DNA of 64,000 bases from Algoriphagus aestuariicola (GCF_017254835.1 NZ_JAFKCW010000007.1:45153-109152); one strand, 5' to 3'. Counted from the first letter of the stretch, positions 53,741-63,846 are shown. Numbers and translations are program-made. The notes: generated by a model from the letters alone, not told the origin.

Positions 53741-54490
53741 ATGGCTGATTTTTTAGACCAATTGGGAGAAATCCTGTTTTTAGACATAGAAACCGCCTCA
53801 CTGACCGGGAAATTTGATGACTTGGATCCCAGACTGCAAGACGAGTGGATCAAAAAAGAACGACTAATCCACTTGGAAAAGCCAACAGAGGCCCCAGGAT
53901 CACTGTATTTTGATCGCGCGGGAATCCATGCCGAATTTGGGCAGGTAATCTGCGTGGGCGTAGGCTTTTTCCAGTCAAAGAAGAAAGACAAAAAGATCAT
54001 TTTCAGGTCGAAGGTTTTTGCGGATCCGGAAGAACGGGAACTTCTTTTGGGATTGAAGGCTTTGCTAGAAAAGAAAAAGTGGGTGCTTTGCGCACATAAT
54101 GGAAAGGAATTTGATTTCCCCTACCTTTGCAGGAGGATGCTGATTCAGGGAATATCGCTGCCCGAGCCACTTCAGATTTCAGGGAAAAGACCTTGGGAAG
54201 TTCGCCATCTGGACACGATGGAAATGTGGAAATTCGGCGACTACAAGCACTATACCCGTCTAGAACTTTTGGCGGCAGTTTTTGGAATTCCTACTTCAAA
54301 AGAGGGCATCGATGGCAGCCAGGTCAACAGCGCATTTTATCTCGAAAACAACCTTGAAAAAATCAAAAAATATTGCCTTCGCGATGTGGAGGTCACTGCC
54401 CGCATCTATATGGCTATGCACCCACAGCTGGACGAGCTCGTGATAGAAGTGGGCCAGCCACAAGAAACAAAAAAAGATCACAAAGATTAA
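53741..54490 (+). CDS. Predicted 3'-5' exonuclease, DEDD (PolB-exonuclease-like) family
   Basis: RNase H-fold exonuclease, 249 residues. Motif I is ILFLDIETASL (Asp15, Glu17), motif II KKWVLCAHNGKEFDFPYLCRR (Asp), and motif III KKYCLRDVEVTARIY (Asp), as in the 3'-5' exonuclease domain of DNA polymerase B. Such stand-alone exonucleases are common in Bacteroidota and probably act in DNA repair or RNA turnover. The downstream gene encodes RNase R with a 49-nt gap, so a nucleic-acid processing operon is likely. Confidence 0.87.
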   Translation: MADFLDQLGEILFLDIETASLTGKFDDLDPRLQDEWIKKERLIHLEKPTEAPGSLYFDRAGIHAEFGQVICVGVGFFQSKKKDKKIIFRSKVFADPEERELLLGLKALLEKKKWVLCAHNGKEFDFPYLCRRMLIQGISLPEPLQISGKRPWEVRHLDTMEMWKFGDYKHYTRLELLAAVFGIPTSKEGIDGSQVNSAFYLENNLEKIKKYCLRDVEVTARIYMAMHPQLDELVIEVGQPQETKKDHKD

Positions 54491-54539
54491 TGTCTAAGGC
54501 ATACAAATCTTTTTACCTTAGAAAAAAGTCACCCACATC

Positions 54540-56741
54540 ATGGGAAGAAAACCAGACAGAAAAAACTCAAAACATAAAAAAGGCGGTCCGTCCAACGATG
54601 CAGCCAACTTGGCCAGAAGAATCCTCCAGTTTCTGGACGCACATTACGGGGAGGAATTCAATTCGAAGCAAATCATCAAGCGCTTGGAGATCCGAGACTC
54701 ACTCAACAAGGGGGGAGTCGAACCAGTCCTCTACAAGCTGGTGGAGTCAGGCGCGGTGTCCCGCAATTCCAGGAACTACTTCAGCTCCACCAAAGATCCG
54801 GATTTCGTAACAGGCACGGTCGACTACGTGAATCCCCGGTTTGCCTTCATCATCCAGGATGATCCGAATGCAACGGGCGGCGATATCCTGGTCAAAGAAG
54901 CCGATCTCAAGCAAGCTCTTGATGGCGACAAAGTCCGGGTGATGGTTTTCCCATTAAAAGGCAAAACAGGCAGGACGGAAGGTAGGGTGCTTGAAATCCT
55001 CGAACGGAGCAGGGATGAATTCGTCGGCCGGGTAGAGATTTCCCCTCGTTTCGCCTTCATCGTACCGGATTTCAAGAAGATGCACAAGGATATCTTCGTG
55101 CATCGGGGAGACCTCAAGGGTGCCGAGCACAACGAAAAAGTAGTGGTCAAGCTCACCGAGTGGCGAGAGGGTGACAAAAACCCGACCGGCGAAGTAATTC
55201 GCGTATTAGGCAAAGCTGGCCTACATGAAGTGGAGATCCATTCGATCATGGCCGAATTTGGTTTGCCCTTCGAATATCCACAGGAGCCCGACGCAGAAGC
55301 CAATGCCATCTCCGACAAGATTACGGCGAAGGAAATAAAGGCGAGAAAGGATTTTAGGGATGTGCTAACCTTTACGATAGACCCGGCTGATGCAAAAGAC
55401 TTTGATGATGCCATTTCCTATCGAGAGTTGGAAAACGGCAATATCGAAGTAGGTGTGCACATCGCGGACGTCACACATTATGTAAAACCCAAGACGGCTT
55501 TGGAAAAAGAGGCCTACAACCGCGCGACATCCGTCTACTTGGTAGACCGCACGATCCCGATGCTGCCCGAGCGATTGAGTAACGGTCTGTGTTCGTTGCG
55601 GCCGAAGGAGGATAAGCTGACCTTCGCTTGCGTCTTTGAGATGGATAGAAGCGGGCATGTGGTAAAGCACTGGATAGGCCGAACCGTGATCCATTCCGAT
55701 CGAAGATATGCCTATGAGGAAGCGCAGGAATGCATCGATACGCAATCCGGTGACTTTTTCCAAGAACTGACACTTCTCAATGAGATAGCCAAAAAAATCC
55801 GCAAGAAGCGCTTTGATCATGGTGCGGTCAACTTCGAAACAGTCGAAGTCAAATTCAAACTGGACGAGGCAGGAAAGCCATTGGGGCTTTTTGTCAAAGA
55901 GCGCAAAGACATCCACAAGCTCATCGAAGAATTCATGCTCTTGGCCAACAAGTATGTGGCAGAATTCATCTACAAGAAAAACAACGGGACGGATACCTTT
56001 GTCTATAGAACACACGACAGCCCGGACCTGGACAGGCTGGAGACCTTCTCTGGCTTTGCAAAGCGCTTTGGACACCAAGTAGAGGTCACCAATGTCCAAA
56101 AAATCTCCGCTGCGCTTAACAAACTCATGGACGAAATCCAGGGTAAGCCAGAGCAAAATGTCCTGGAACAGCTCGCTATACGCAGCATGGCCAAGGCAAA
56201 GTACACCACCGAGCCCAAGGGACATTTTGGGTTGGCTTTCGCACACTATACCCACTTCACCTCCCCGATTCGGCGCTACCCCGACATGATGGTACACCGC
56301 CTATTGGAGCACTATCTTGACGGAGGCAAATCACCCGATGCGGAGCCATGGGAGCAAAAATGCCTGCATTCGTCCGAGCGGGAAAAACGTGCTGCAGACG
56401 CCGAACGCGCCTCCATCAAATACAAGCAAGTCGAATACATGGCACTCGCAGAGCAGAAAGACTACGAAGGCATCGTCAGCGGCGTGACCGAATGGGGAGT
56501 ATTTGTGGAAATCACCGAGACCAAGTGCGAGGGAATGATTCGAGTGCAAGACATGGATGACGACTACTATGAGCTGGACGAAAGAAACATGCGACTCATA
56601 GGCAGCAAAAGTAAAAAAATGATCACTTTGGGCGACAAGGTGATGGTCCGTGTGGTGAATACAGACATAGACCGACGAACAATCGATTTGGAATTTGCAG
56701 ACAATGACAGAAAAAAGCCTCGCTCACGCGCTTTTAGTTAA
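54540..56741 (+). CDS. rnr: Ribonuclease R
   Basis: Processive 3'-5' exoribonuclease, 733 residues. An N-terminal winged-helix/cold-shock part (to about 215) is followed by the RNB catalytic domain: FTIDPADAKDFDDAIS carries the four Mg-binding Asp residues and EEFMLLANKYVAEF and HYTHFTSPIRRYPDMMVHRLL are RNase II/R signatures. A C-terminal S1 domain (YEGIVSGVTEWGVFVEI) precedes a basic tail. The gene start is on MGRKPDRKNSKHKKG. Its last 38 nt overlap the start of the polyprenyl synthase gene, so their translation is likely coupled. Confidence 0.95.
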   Translation: MGRKPDRKNSKHKKGGPSNDAANLARRILQFLDAHYGEEFNSKQIIKRLEIRDSLNKGGVEPVLYKLVESGAVSRNSRNYFSSTKDPDFVTGTVDYVNPRFAFIIQDDPNATGGDILVKEADLKQALDGDKVRVMVFPLKGKTGRTEGRVLEILERSRDEFVGRVEISPRFAFIVPDFKKMHKDIFVHRGDLKGAEHNEKVVVKLTEWREGDKNPTGEVIRVLGKAGLHEVEIHSIMAEFGLPFEYPQEPDAEANAISDKITAKEIKARKDFRDVLTFTIDPADAKDFDDAISYRELENGNIEVGVHIADVTHYVKPKTALEKEAYNRATSVYLVDRTIPMLPERLSNGLCSLRPKEDKLTFACVFEMDRSGHVVKHWIGRTVIHSDRRYAYEEAQECIDTQSGDFFQELTLLNEIAKKIRKKRFDHGAVNFETVEVKFKLDEAGKPLGLFVKERKDIHKLIEEFMLLANKYVAEFIYKKNNGTDTFVYRTHDSPDLDRLETFSGFAKRFGHQVEVTNVQKISAALNKLMDEIQGKPEQNVLEQLAIRSMAKAKYTTEPKGHFGLAFAHYTHFTSPIRRYPDMMVHRLLEHYLDGGKSPDAEPWEQKCLHSSEREKRAADAERASIKYKQVEYMALAEQKDYEGIVSGVTEWGVFVEITETKCEGMIRVQDMDDDYYELDERNMRLIGSKSKKMITLGDKVMVRVVNTDIDRRTIDLEFADNDRKKPRSRAFS

Positions 56742-57690
56742 GCTCGAGGATCATATTACCTCCCACAGTTTTGGACAATCCCCTTCTGAACTTTACGACC
56801 CGATCAGCTATATCTTGAGCTTGGGAGGCAAAAGAATCAGACCACTTCTCACCCTTTTGGCTTACGGACTTTGCGGGAAAAAACCTGAAGAAATTCTCGA
56901 TCAAGCCTGCGCAGTTGAGGTCTTTCACAATTTCACGCTGATGCATGACGACATCATGGATCAGGCTCCCCTGAGACGAGGCAAGGCGACGGTGCACGAG
57001 AAATGGAATGCCAACACGGCTATTCTTTCCGGTGACGTCATGTTGGTCAGAGCATACGACCTGCTCCTTGGCACGGACCCTGCGCTTCTTCCTGAGGTCA
57101 TCGGCCTGTTCAACAAAACTGCCGCAGAAGTCTGCGAAGGGCAGCAGTTTGACATGAACTTTGAGAAATACGGAACCGTAAGCGAGGAAGAATACCTCAA
57201 GATGATCCGATTGAAGACAGCAGTTCTCTTGGGTTATGCTCTGCAGCTAGGGGCCGTTCTTGCTGGGGCAAAAAAGGATGACGCAAGGAAGCTTTACGAT
57301 TTTGGTGTCAATATCGGTGTGGGCTTCCAGCTCAAGGACGATCTTCTGGATGTCTTTGCGGATCAGGCAAAATTCGGCAAGCAGGTTGGCGGAGACATCA
57401 TCTCCAACAAAAAAACCTTTCTGCTGATCAAGGCACTGGAGTTGGCAAAGGGAAAGGATGCTGAGGAACTGAATTTTTGGCTCTCCCAACGGGAGTTTGA
57501 CAAGATGGAAAAAGTAAGAGCCGTCCGGGCACTTTACATCAAACTTGGTATTAGGTCGCTGACTGAGGGAAAAATGGAGGATTATTTTAAAACCGCATTT
57601 GAACAATTGGACGGCATCCATTGCGCAGACCAAAACCATCTAAATGCTTTACGAGCTATCACCCACGATCTGATTCACAGAGAGAAATAG
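56704..57690 (+). CDS. Polyprenyl (isoprenoid) diphosphate synthase
   Basis: Trans-prenyltransferase that extends allylic diphosphates with isopentenyl diphosphate, 328 residues from the ATG at 56704; a start 3 codons upstream is also open. First Asp-rich motif LMHDDIMDQAPLRRG (DDxxD) with the family RIRPLLTLLAYG nearby, second FQLKDDLLDVFAD. The chain-length pocket just before the first motif reads FHNFTL, with Phe and Leu at the fourth and fifth positions, suggesting a short-to-medium chain product (for example geranylgeranyl, or quinone side-chain precursor), but this is uncertain. It begins inside the 3' end of rnr and stops 3 nt before the rhomboid gene. Confidence 0.9.
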   Translation: MTEKSLAHALLVKLEDHITSHSFGQSPSELYDPISYILSLGGKRIRPLLTLLAYGLCGKKPEEILDQACAVEVFHNFTLMHDDIMDQAPLRRGKATVHEKWNANTAILSGDVMLVRAYDLLLGTDPALLPEVIGLFNKTAAEVCEGQQFDMNFEKYGTVSEEEYLKMIRLKTAVLLGYALQLGAVLAGAKKDDARKLYDFGVNIGVGFQLKDDLLDVFADQAKFGKQVGGDIISNKKTFLLIKALELAKGKDAEELNFWLSQREFDKMEKVRAVRALYIKLGIRSLTEGKMEDYFKTAFEQLDGIHCADQNHLNALRAITHDLIHREK

Positions 57691-57693
57691 ACC

Positions 57694-58323
57694 ATGGAAT
57701 TTTCGCTGACTACTGCTTTGATTGGGATCACAGCGATCACGAGCATCGTGGCTTTCAATCGCCACGAGATGATGGATCGATGGATGTTTATGCCCTATCG
57801 GATCAAAAAGCGCGGGCAATGGGACAGATTTATCCTCTCCGGCTTTATCCACAAAGACTACATCCACCTGCTCTTCAACATGTTTACGTTCTACTTCTTT
57901 GGAAGAGTCGTGGAGATGTTTTTAGGCTATACCTTTGGGGAAGCACTTGGCGGACTATTTTTCGTAGGGTTTTATCTTTTGGGAATCGTTATCTCAGATA
58001 TACCAACTTATAAAAAGCATCAAGACGACAGCCACTATCGGGCACTAGGCGCATCTGGCGGTACTGCGGCCGCAGTTTTTGCCAGCATTGTGATCATGCC
58101 CCTTTCGGATATCTGTCTGTTTGGGATCATCTGCCTCCCGGGATTCATTCTCGGCGTACTTTTTCTGATCTATTCCTATGCACAGGGTAAGAAGGGCGGT
58201 GACAACATCAACCATGACGCCCACCTCTATGGTGCCATCTTTGGGATTATTTTCATCCTTGTTCTATCTCCCTCCAGCGCGGGTACTTTTATAGAGCAGA
58301 TCAGGGATTTCAGGTTGTTCTAA
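57694..58323 (+). CDS. Rhomboid family intramembrane serine protease
   Basis: A six-helix membrane protease, 209 residues. HKDYIHLLFNMFTFYFFG is the rhomboid HxxxN-type helix 2 region. The catalytic Ser121 is in GASGGTAAAVF and the catalytic His177 in NHDAHLYGAIFG. Two membrane segments near the N-terminus and four afterwards complete the core. It cleaves transmembrane segments of unknown substrates. It is packed 3 nt behind the polyprenyl synthase gene, so it is the last gene of the rnr operon. A minus-strand hairpin for rpmA lies about 150 nt beyond its stop. Confidence 0.88.
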   Translation: MEFSLTTALIGITAITSIVAFNRHEMMDRWMFMPYRIKKRGQWDRFILSGFIHKDYIHLLFNMFTFYFFGRVVEMFLGYTFGEALGGLFFVGFYLLGIVISDIPTYKKHQDDSHYRALGASGGTAAAVFASIVIMPLSDICLFGIICLPGFILGVLFLIYSYAQGKKGGDNINHDAHLYGAIFGIIFILVLSPSSAGTFIEQIRDFRLF

Positions 58324-58473
58324 GCAAACCGCACTTGTATTTATAGTCCTTAATTAGGGCGAACGCATCCCAATCATCCGAAATGATGGTAAGAAAGAGT
58401 CTAAGAAATTACCAATGCCGAAAGCATCTTTTTCTGAAGAAATGAGTCCAAATGGTATAGCAATAAGATTTGG

Positions 58474-58506
58474 GCAAAAAAAAGCCTCTTCACAGGGAAG
58501 AGGCTT
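58474..58506 (-). terminator. Terminator of rplU-rpmA
   Basis: Ten-bp stem AAGCCTCTTC/GAAGAGGCTT (58482-58491 with 58497-58506) followed by TTTTTTTT on the minus strand, about 22 nt past the rpmA stop. Confidence 0.92.
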
Positions 58507-58527
58507 GATTTTCTTAAGTAGGTAGGC

Positions 58528-58788
58528 TTATGCCTCAGCAGGCAAAACGCTTACATAGGACTTGCCGTCAGCTTTGGTCTTGAAAGTCACAACACCATTC
58601 GACAAAGCGAACAATGTATGATCTTTACCAACTCCAACATTAAGGCCAGCGTGATGCTTTGTACCTCTTTGTCTTACGATGATGTTACCGGCAATGACCA
58701 CCTCACCACCGAATTTCTTCACGCCCAATCTTTTGGAATGTGACTCTCTACCGTTTTTGGAACTACCTACACCTTTTTTGTGTGCCAT
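58528..58788 (-). CDS. rpmA: 50S ribosomal protein L27
   Basis: Structural protein of the large ribosomal subunit near the peptidyl transferase centre, 86 residues. [29 protein letters not shown] and the [10 protein letters not shown] segment are unmistakable L27. The N-terminus starts at MAHKKG with no cleavable leader, unlike the Firmicutes form. It lies 35 nt downstream of rplU in the usual rplU-rpmA operon. Confidence 0.98.
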   Translation of the reverse strand: MAHKKGVGSSKNGRESHSKRLGVKKFGGEVVIAGNIIVRQRGTKHHAGLNVGVGKDHTLFALSNGVVTFKTKADGKSYVSVLPAEA

Positions 58789-58823
58789 GGTTATATCAGT
58801 TTACGTCTTCCCAGAGGGAAAAC

Positions 58824-59135
58824 TTAGAATGTAATATTTTCGATGAGAACTTTGGTGAAGTCTTGTCTGTGACCATTCTTCTTCTTGTAGCCCTTACGGC
58901 GCTTCTTTTTGAAGACAATCACCTTGTCACCTTTTACATGATCTAGGATTTTCCCAGATACCTTGGCTCCTGATACGATAGGAGCACCTACAGACACAGT
59001 GCCGTCGGCTTCTGCCAACAAGACCTGGTCAAATTCCACGGAAGCGCCAGCGTCACCGTCCAGCTTGGGAGCATAGACGTACTGATCTTTTGTTACTTTG
59101 AACTGCTTACCTGCGATGTTTACAATTGCGTACAT
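58824..59135 (-). CDS. rplU: 50S ribosomal protein L21
   Basis: Large-subunit protein that contacts 23S rRNA, 103 residues from the ATG at 59133-59135. The start [22 protein letters not shown] and the C-terminal [31 protein letters not shown] are diagnostic of L21. The open frame extends 27 codons upstream but contains the promoter, so it is not coding. It is first in the rplU-rpmA operon. Confidence 0.98.
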   Translation of the reverse strand: MYAIVNIAGKQFKVTKDQYVYAPKLDGDAGASVEFDQVLLAEADGTVSVGAPIVSGAKVSGKILDHVKGDKVIVFKKKRRKGYKKKNGHRQDFTKVLIENITF

Positions 59136-59166
59136 GATTCTTGGATTCTTTGTAGAAATCGGAGTG

Positions 59167-59194
59167 CAAATATAAGAAAGTGATTTTGAACAAA
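59167..59194 (-). promoter_or_regulatory. Promoter of rplU-rpmA (TTTG-N16-TATATTTG)
   Basis: On the minus strand, TTTG (59191-59194) and a perfect TAnnTTTG -7 box, TATATTTG (59167-59174), are 16 nt apart, about 32 nt upstream of the rplU ATG. Strong agreement with the Bacteroidota consensus. Confidence 0.65.
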
Positions 59195-59454
59195 AAAACA
59201 TTCTGCCAAAATCCAAAAAGGAAGCTGTCGCGTACCTTTGGGTTTTGCGGGATCTCCTCTAACCCACGTCGAATTTGCCTTAATAGAATCCGTGAATCTT
59301 AGAAATGTAAACTTAGCCTTTTGCAAAGCACGAGAGCTAAAGAGCTGGGATTCAGTCAAAGAATTTACTCGGCTCCGCTGATATTTTAATGACTACCGGT
59401 CAATTTTTTGATCGATTTGAGTTGTGGAAAACTTTTTTTAAAATGTTGAAAATT

Positions 59455-59476
59455 ATTAAAAAGCCCATAAATGGGC
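59455..59476 (-). terminator. Terminator-like hairpin in the rplU-nrdB intergenic region
   Basis: Stem GCCCAT/ATGGGC (59463-59468 with 59471-59476), followed on the minus strand by TTTTTAATAATTTT. No minus-strand gene precedes it, so it is an orphan terminator or other structure. Confidence 0.45.
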
Positions 59477-59620
59477 AAAATGATTAATTTTATGATTTAC
59501 CTCAACGAATATTTATTCCTGATTTATAGGACACTAACCGTTTTTCGACTTCTGTTCAAAAAATAGCTGAAACGGCGGCATTCCCGTTTTTTTTTCCCTT
59601 TTTGCTTTACATATTTGTTC

Positions 59621-59647
59621 AAAGGCTGTTCTAAAAAGGCAGCCTTT
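59621..59647 (+). other. Hairpin in the predicted nrdB leader
   Basis: Perfect 8-bp arms AAAGGCTG (59621-59628) and CAGCCTTT (59640-59647) with an 11-nt loop, 79 nt before the nrdB ATG. It is not followed by a T tract, so it is not a terminator; a regulatory stem or protein-binding site is possible. Confidence 0.4.
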
Positions 59648-59725
59648 GCCATCACCGGACCAGAATGAGGACATGATTTACCGCCTCAAAACCATTTTAA
59701 GAACTTCAATATAATTCAGAGTAAG

Positions 59726-60706
59726 ATGCAGCAAGAACCAATTTTAGAAGAAAACAGTGGCCGTTTCGTGCTTTTCCCAATCCAGCATAACGACATCTGG
59801 CAATACTACAAGAAAGCCGAGGCGAGTTTTTGGACCGCGGAGGAAATCGACCTAGGCCAAGATATGACGGACTGGAAAAATTTGAACGATGGGGAAAGAC
59901 ACTTCATTTCCCATGTATTGGCTTTCTTTGCGGCAAGTGATGGTATTGTCAACGAAAACCTGGCCGAGCACTTTGTTTCCGAGGTCCAGTACACCGAGGC
60001 CAAGTTTTTCTACGGATTCCAGATTGCGATGGAAAACATCCATTCTGAAACCTATTCCCTTCTGATCGATACGTATATCAAGGATTCCGCAGAAAGAGAT
60101 CGGCTTCTCAATGCCATCGAACACATAGACTGTGTCAAAAGAAAGGCAGAATGGGCACTCCGCTGGATCGACAACGGAAATTTCCAAGAAAGGCTGATCG
60201 CGTTTGCCGCTGTGGAGGGGATTTTCTTCTCAGGATCTTTTTGTTCCATTTTTTGGTTGAAGAAACGGGGCTTGATGCCCGGCCTCACTTTCTCAAACGA
60301 ATTAATTTCCAGAGATGAAGGCTTGCACTGCGACTTTGCATGCCATCTCTATACTAAACACGTGGTCAATCCGCTGCCAAAAGAAACCGTTCGTGAGATC
60401 ATCATGGATGCGGTGGCAATCGAAAAGGAATTTGTAACCGACGCTCTGCCTGTAAGGCTGATCGGTATGAACTCGGACTTGATGTGCCAGTATATTGAAT
60501 TTGTAGCTGACCGATTATTGATGGAATTGGGCTGCGATAAAGTCTGGAACAGCACCAATCCATTTGACTTCATGGACATGATCTCCCTGCAAGGCAAGAC
60601 CAACTTCTTTGAAAAGCGAGTCGGAGACTATCAAAAAGCCGGGGTAATGAAATCTACCGAGGCGAGTGAATCTTCTTCCAGATTTTCCATCGAAGAAGAC
60701 TTTTAA
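59726..60706 (+). CDS. nrdB: Ribonucleoside-diphosphate reductase, beta subunit (class Ia type)
   Basis: Radical-generating subunit of class I ribonucleotide reductase, 326 residues. The helical bundle carries the iron-site Glu103, His106 and radical Tyr110 in MENIHSETY, the exact E-x2-H-x3-Y spacing of E. coli NrdB. A later DEGLHCDFA supplies Glu and His ligands. So it is a tyrosyl-radical enzyme rather than a Phe-variant. Located 36 nt upstream of nrdA in the same operon, as is typical for Bacteroidota, where nrdB often comes first. Confidence 0.95.
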   Translation: MQQEPILEENSGRFVLFPIQHNDIWQYYKKAEASFWTAEEIDLGQDMTDWKNLNDGERHFISHVLAFFAASDGIVNENLAEHFVSEVQYTEAKFFYGFQIAMENIHSETYSLLIDTYIKDSAERDRLLNAIEHIDCVKRKAEWALRWIDNGNFQERLIAFAAVEGIFFSGSFCSIFWLKKRGLMPGLTFSNELISRDEGLHCDFACHLYTKHVVNPLPKETVREIIMDAVAIEKEFVTDALPVRLIGMNSDLMCQYIEFVADRLLMELGCDKVWNSTNPFDFMDMISLQGKTNFFEKRVGDYQKAGVMKSTEASESSSRFSIEEDF

Positions 60707-60742
60707 CCAATTTCTTTCCACCTATCCAAAAATCAGCCGAAC

Positions 60743-63139
60743 ATGCTTGTAATCAAACGCGACGGAAGAAGAGAATCTGTAAGATTTGACAAGATCACCG
60801 CAAGGATCGAAAACCTCTGCTATGAATTGGATCCTAAGTTTATCCAGCCCATAGAGGTGGCAAAGAAGGTGATTGACGGTCTTTATGACGGAGTCACTAC
60901 CTCTGAACTGGACAATCTCGCAGCGGAAGTCTGTGCCTCACTTACGGTGAGACATCCAGACTATGCCATCCTAGCTGCAAGGATTGCGATATCCAACCTC
61001 CATAAAACCACCAGCCAGTCTTTTTCAAACACCATGAAAAGATTGTACACCTACGTCAATCCAAAAACCGGCGAAAACGCCCAGCTGATCGACACTGAGG
61101 TGTACGGCATCATCAAAAAGAACGCAGCCCGCTTGGACGAGGCGGTGGACTACAGACGTGATTTCGGCTACGACTACTTTGGGTATAAAACCCTTGAAAA
61201 AAGCTACCTGATCCGCCTGGATGGCAAGGTGGTGGAACGCCCCCAGCACATGCTCATGCGTGTGGCCGTAGGAATCCACCGAGAAGATATGGACGCAGCA
61301 ATCGAAACCTATAACCTGCTTTCAGAACGTTGGTTCACGCACGCTACTCCTACGCTATTCAATGCCGGCACTCCAAAACCGCAGCTGTCTTCCTGCTTCC
61401 TGTTGACGATGAAAGACGACAGCATCGACGGGATCTATGACACATTAAAACAATGTGCGAAAATCTCCCAATCTGCAGGCGGAATCGGGCTCTCAATTCA
61501 TCATGTCAGAGCCAAAGGTAGCTACATCAAAGGAACCAACGGAGTCTCCAATGGTATCGTGCCTATGCTGAGGAACTTTGACATGACCGCTCGCTATGTG
61601 GACCAAGGCGGAGGAAAAAGAAAAGGGTCATTTGCCATTTACCTTGAACCATGGCACGCTGATATCAAGGATTTCCTGGAACTGAAGAGAAACCACGGCA
61701 AAGAGGAGATGCGCGCTAGAGATTTGTTCTATGCCCTTTGGATCCCGGATCTTTTCATGAAGCGGGTGGAGCAAAACGAAGACTGGCCCCTTTTCTGTCC
61801 AAACGAAGCGCCGGGGCTGTCTGACTGCCATGGTGAGGAATTTGAAAGGTTATTTGAAAAATACGAGCGTGAGGGAAGGGCAAGGGAAACCGTAAAAGCT
61901 CAAGAACTTTGGTTTGAAATTCTAGAATCCCAAATCGAGACAGGTACCCCTTATATGCTTTACAAGGATTCTGCTAACGGCAAATCCAACCAAAAGAATC
62001 TGGGTACGATCAAGTCGTCTAACCTTTGCACAGAAATCATCGAATACACCGCGCCGGACGAAGTAGCAGTGTGTAACCTCGCATCTATTGCCATTCCAAA
62101 GTTTGTAACTAGCGGACCAGATGGTAAGCCGATGTTTGACCATAGCAAGCTATACGAAATCACTAAGGTGGCAACGCGCAACCTGAACAAGGTAATAGAC
62201 ATCAACTACTATCCTGTAGAGGAGGCCCGCCGATCCAACTTTAGACACCGTCCAATTGGATTGGGGATTCAAGGACTCGCAGATGCCTTTATTATGCTTA
62301 GAATGCCATTCGACTCAGTAGAAGCCAGAGGATTGAATGAGGATATCTTCGAGACGATCTATTATGCCGCGGTGGAGACATCTATGGAGTTGGCCAAAAC
62401 ACAAGGGACCTACGAGACCTATGAAGGTTGTCCAGCATCCAAAGGTATCTTGCAATTTGACATGTGGGGCGTTACGCCCAAGTCAGGAAGATGGAACTGG
62501 GATGCACTAAAAGAGAAAGTGAAAAAGTACGGAATGAGGAATTCTCTGCTAGTAGCTCCAATGCCCACTGCATCGACTTCGCAAATTCTGGGGAACAACG
62601 AGTGCTTTGAGCCTTACACTTCCAACCTATACACTCGAAGAACACTTTCCGGTGAATTCATCATGGTAAACAAACACTTGATGAAAGATCTAATCAATCT
62701 GGGTATGTGGAATGACACCATGAGAAACAGGCTTATCTCTACCAATGGCTCGGTTCAGAATGTCCCAGGTATACCTCAAAACATCAAAGACATCTATAAG
62801 ACTGTGTGGGAAATCTCCCAAAAAGTCATCATAGATATGGCTGCAGATCGTGGAGCTTATATCTGCCAATCCCAAAGCATGAACATCTTCATGCAGGATC
62901 CAAACTTCGGCAAATTGACCTCAATGCATTTTTATGCCTGGAAAAAAGGCCTGAAAACCGGTATGTACTATCTGAGATCACAAGCCGCTACGGCAGCCAT
63001 CAAATTTACGCTAGACAAAGCTTCCCTAGAAACCAAGCCTGAAAAGACTGTGGAAGCCGAACAGTCCAAGACACAAAAGCAAGACGCCATCTCCTGCTCT
63101 TTGGACGATCCCGAGGGCTGCGAAATGTGTGGAAGCTAA
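60743..63139 (+). CDS. nrdA: Ribonucleoside-diphosphate reductase, alpha subunit
   Basis: Catalytic subunit, 798 residues, converting ribonucleoside diphosphates to deoxy forms. An N-terminal ATP-cone (about 1-95, [18 protein letters not shown]) provides overall allosteric control. Active-site Cys residues are in [10 protein letters not shown] and [12 protein letters not shown]; the finger-loop and radical-transfer Tyr region is in the DMWGV...[19 protein letters not shown] part. The C-terminal [14 protein letters not shown] carries the redox-active Cys pair that is reduced by thioredoxin. It follows nrdB by 36 nt and ends just before a terminator. Confidence 0.96.
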   Translation: MLVIKRDGRRESVRFDKITARIENLCYELDPKFIQPIEVAKKVIDGLYDGVTTSELDNLAAEVCASLTVRHPDYAILAARIAISNLHKTTSQSFSNTMKRLYTYVNPKTGENAQLIDTEVYGIIKKNAARLDEAVDYRRDFGYDYFGYKTLEKSYLIRLDGKVVERPQHMLMRVAVGIHREDMDAAIETYNLLSERWFTHATPTLFNAGTPKPQLSSCFLLTMKDDSIDGIYDTLKQCAKISQSAGGIGLSIHHVRAKGSYIKGTNGVSNGIVPMLRNFDMTARYVDQGGGKRKGSFAIYLEPWHADIKDFLELKRNHGKEEMRARDLFYALWIPDLFMKRVEQNEDWPLFCPNEAPGLSDCHGEEFERLFEKYEREGRARETVKAQELWFEILESQIETGTPYMLYKDSANGKSNQKNLGTIKSSNLCTEIIEYTAPDEVAVCNLASIAIPKFVTSGPDGKPMFDHSKLYEITKVATRNLNKVIDINYYPVEEARRSNFRHRPIGLGIQGLADAFIMLRMPFDSVEARGLNEDIFETIYYAAVETSMELAKTQGTYETYEGCPASKGILQFDMWGVTPKSGRWNWDALKEKVKKYGMRNSLLVAPMPTASTSQILGNNECFEPYTSNLYTRRTLSGEFIMVNKHLMKDLINLGMWNDTMRNRLISTNGSVQNVPGIPQNIKDIYKTVWEISQKVIIDMAADRGAYICQSQSMNIFMQDPNFGKLTSMHFYAWKKGLKTGMYYLRSQAATAAIKFTLDKASLETKPEKTVEAEQSKTQKQDAISCSLDDPEGCEMCGS

Positions 63140-63167
63140 AATCTAGAGTTCGTAAAATGGATAAAAG

Positions 63168-63196
63168 GCGTTTGATAGTTTCAAACGCTTTTTTTT
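63168..63196 (+). terminator. Terminator of nrdB-nrdA
   Basis: Stem GCGTTTGA/TCAAACGC (63168-63175 with 63181-63188) followed by eight T. Confidence 0.93.
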
Positions 63197-63215
63197 GTCA
63201 TTAAAATCTAAGACG

Positions 63216-63656
63216 ATGGATAAAAATTCAATTGAATTGAGAATTGCCCGGCTAACCAAAGATAGTGTGGCTAAATTTGGAATAATGACGCCACAGCACA
63301 TGTTAGAGCACCTGGCGCTTACGGTTAAAATATCCTATGGGAGGATAAAAATTCCCGATTTTGAACCAACTGAAAAGCAGCTTGCCCAAAAACAAATTTT
63401 GATCTATTCGGAAATTGATTTCCCAAAAGGAATAAAAGCACCTGGTATTGGGGAAAATCTCTTAGACCTCAGGTACGCTGACATGGAAACGGCCAAATCA
63501 GAATTGCTTAAAAGTATTGATCAATTCAACAAGCATTTTAATGAATTCAAAGACGATCTTACAATTCACCCACGATTTGGAAAACTGAATCATGGTGAGT
63601 GGGAAAGATTTCATAGGAAACATTTCCACCATCATTTGGGCCAATTTGGGATATGA
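63216..63656 (+). CDS. DUF1569/DinB-like protein
   Basis: A 146-residue cytoplasmic four-helix protein. The ATG at 63216 is used; the TTG 7 codons earlier lies in the terminator tail. KFGIMTPQHMLEHLALTVKIS and the C-terminal HPRFGKLNHGEWERFHRKHFHHHLGQFG contain conserved His residues in the pattern of DinB/DUF1569 metal-binding proteins (H...HxxxH). Function unknown; relatives include bacillithiol transferases and damage-inducible proteins. It starts 20 nt past the nrdA terminator, so it has its own promoter or low read-through expression. Confidence 0.75.
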   Translation: MDKNSIELRIARLTKDSVAKFGIMTPQHMLEHLALTVKISYGRIKIPDFEPTEKQLAQKQILIYSEIDFPKGIKAPGIGENLLDLRYADMETAKSELLKSIDQFNKHFNEFKDDLTIHPRFGKLNHGEWERFHRKHFHHHLGQFGI

Positions 63657-63733
63657 TCAAAAATCAATGTATGGAAAAAACTGCCTGCCTTTTTAATGTC
63701 AAGATATTTGAAAAATTGGAGCTATGCAGTGAC

Positions 63734-63748
63734 TTCCAAATATTGGAA
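63734..63748. repeat. 15-bp palindrome TTCCAAATATTGGAA
   Basis: Perfect 6-3-6 dyad in the AT-rich space between the DUF1569-like gene and the rRNA operon terminator. Could be a protein-binding site; no other support. Confidence 0.3.
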
Positions 63749-63846
63749 TTTGGAGCAACTGACTTAATCCAGAAGACAAGACACGTTTCCGATAGTACGA
63801 ACTGAACAGAAATCTCCTTGCTAAAAAGATCCGGTGTCAGGAAACG

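Larger units (their letters stand above)
59195..59725. other. Long intergenic region upstream of nrdB
   Basis: About 530 nt without a gene. It holds two structured elements: a terminator-like hairpin reading leftward at 59455-59476, and a perfect 8-bp hairpin at 59621-59647 in the likely nrdB leader. The rest is AT-rich, including TTTTTTTTTCCC tracts. No NrdR box, riboswitch or RNA family is recognised by eye. Confidence 0.5.

Noticed and set aside
55365-56297. 310-codon minus-strand open frame inside rnr
   Set aside because: Lies entirely antisense to the well-supported RNB domain; no recognisable motif. A by-product of codon bias.
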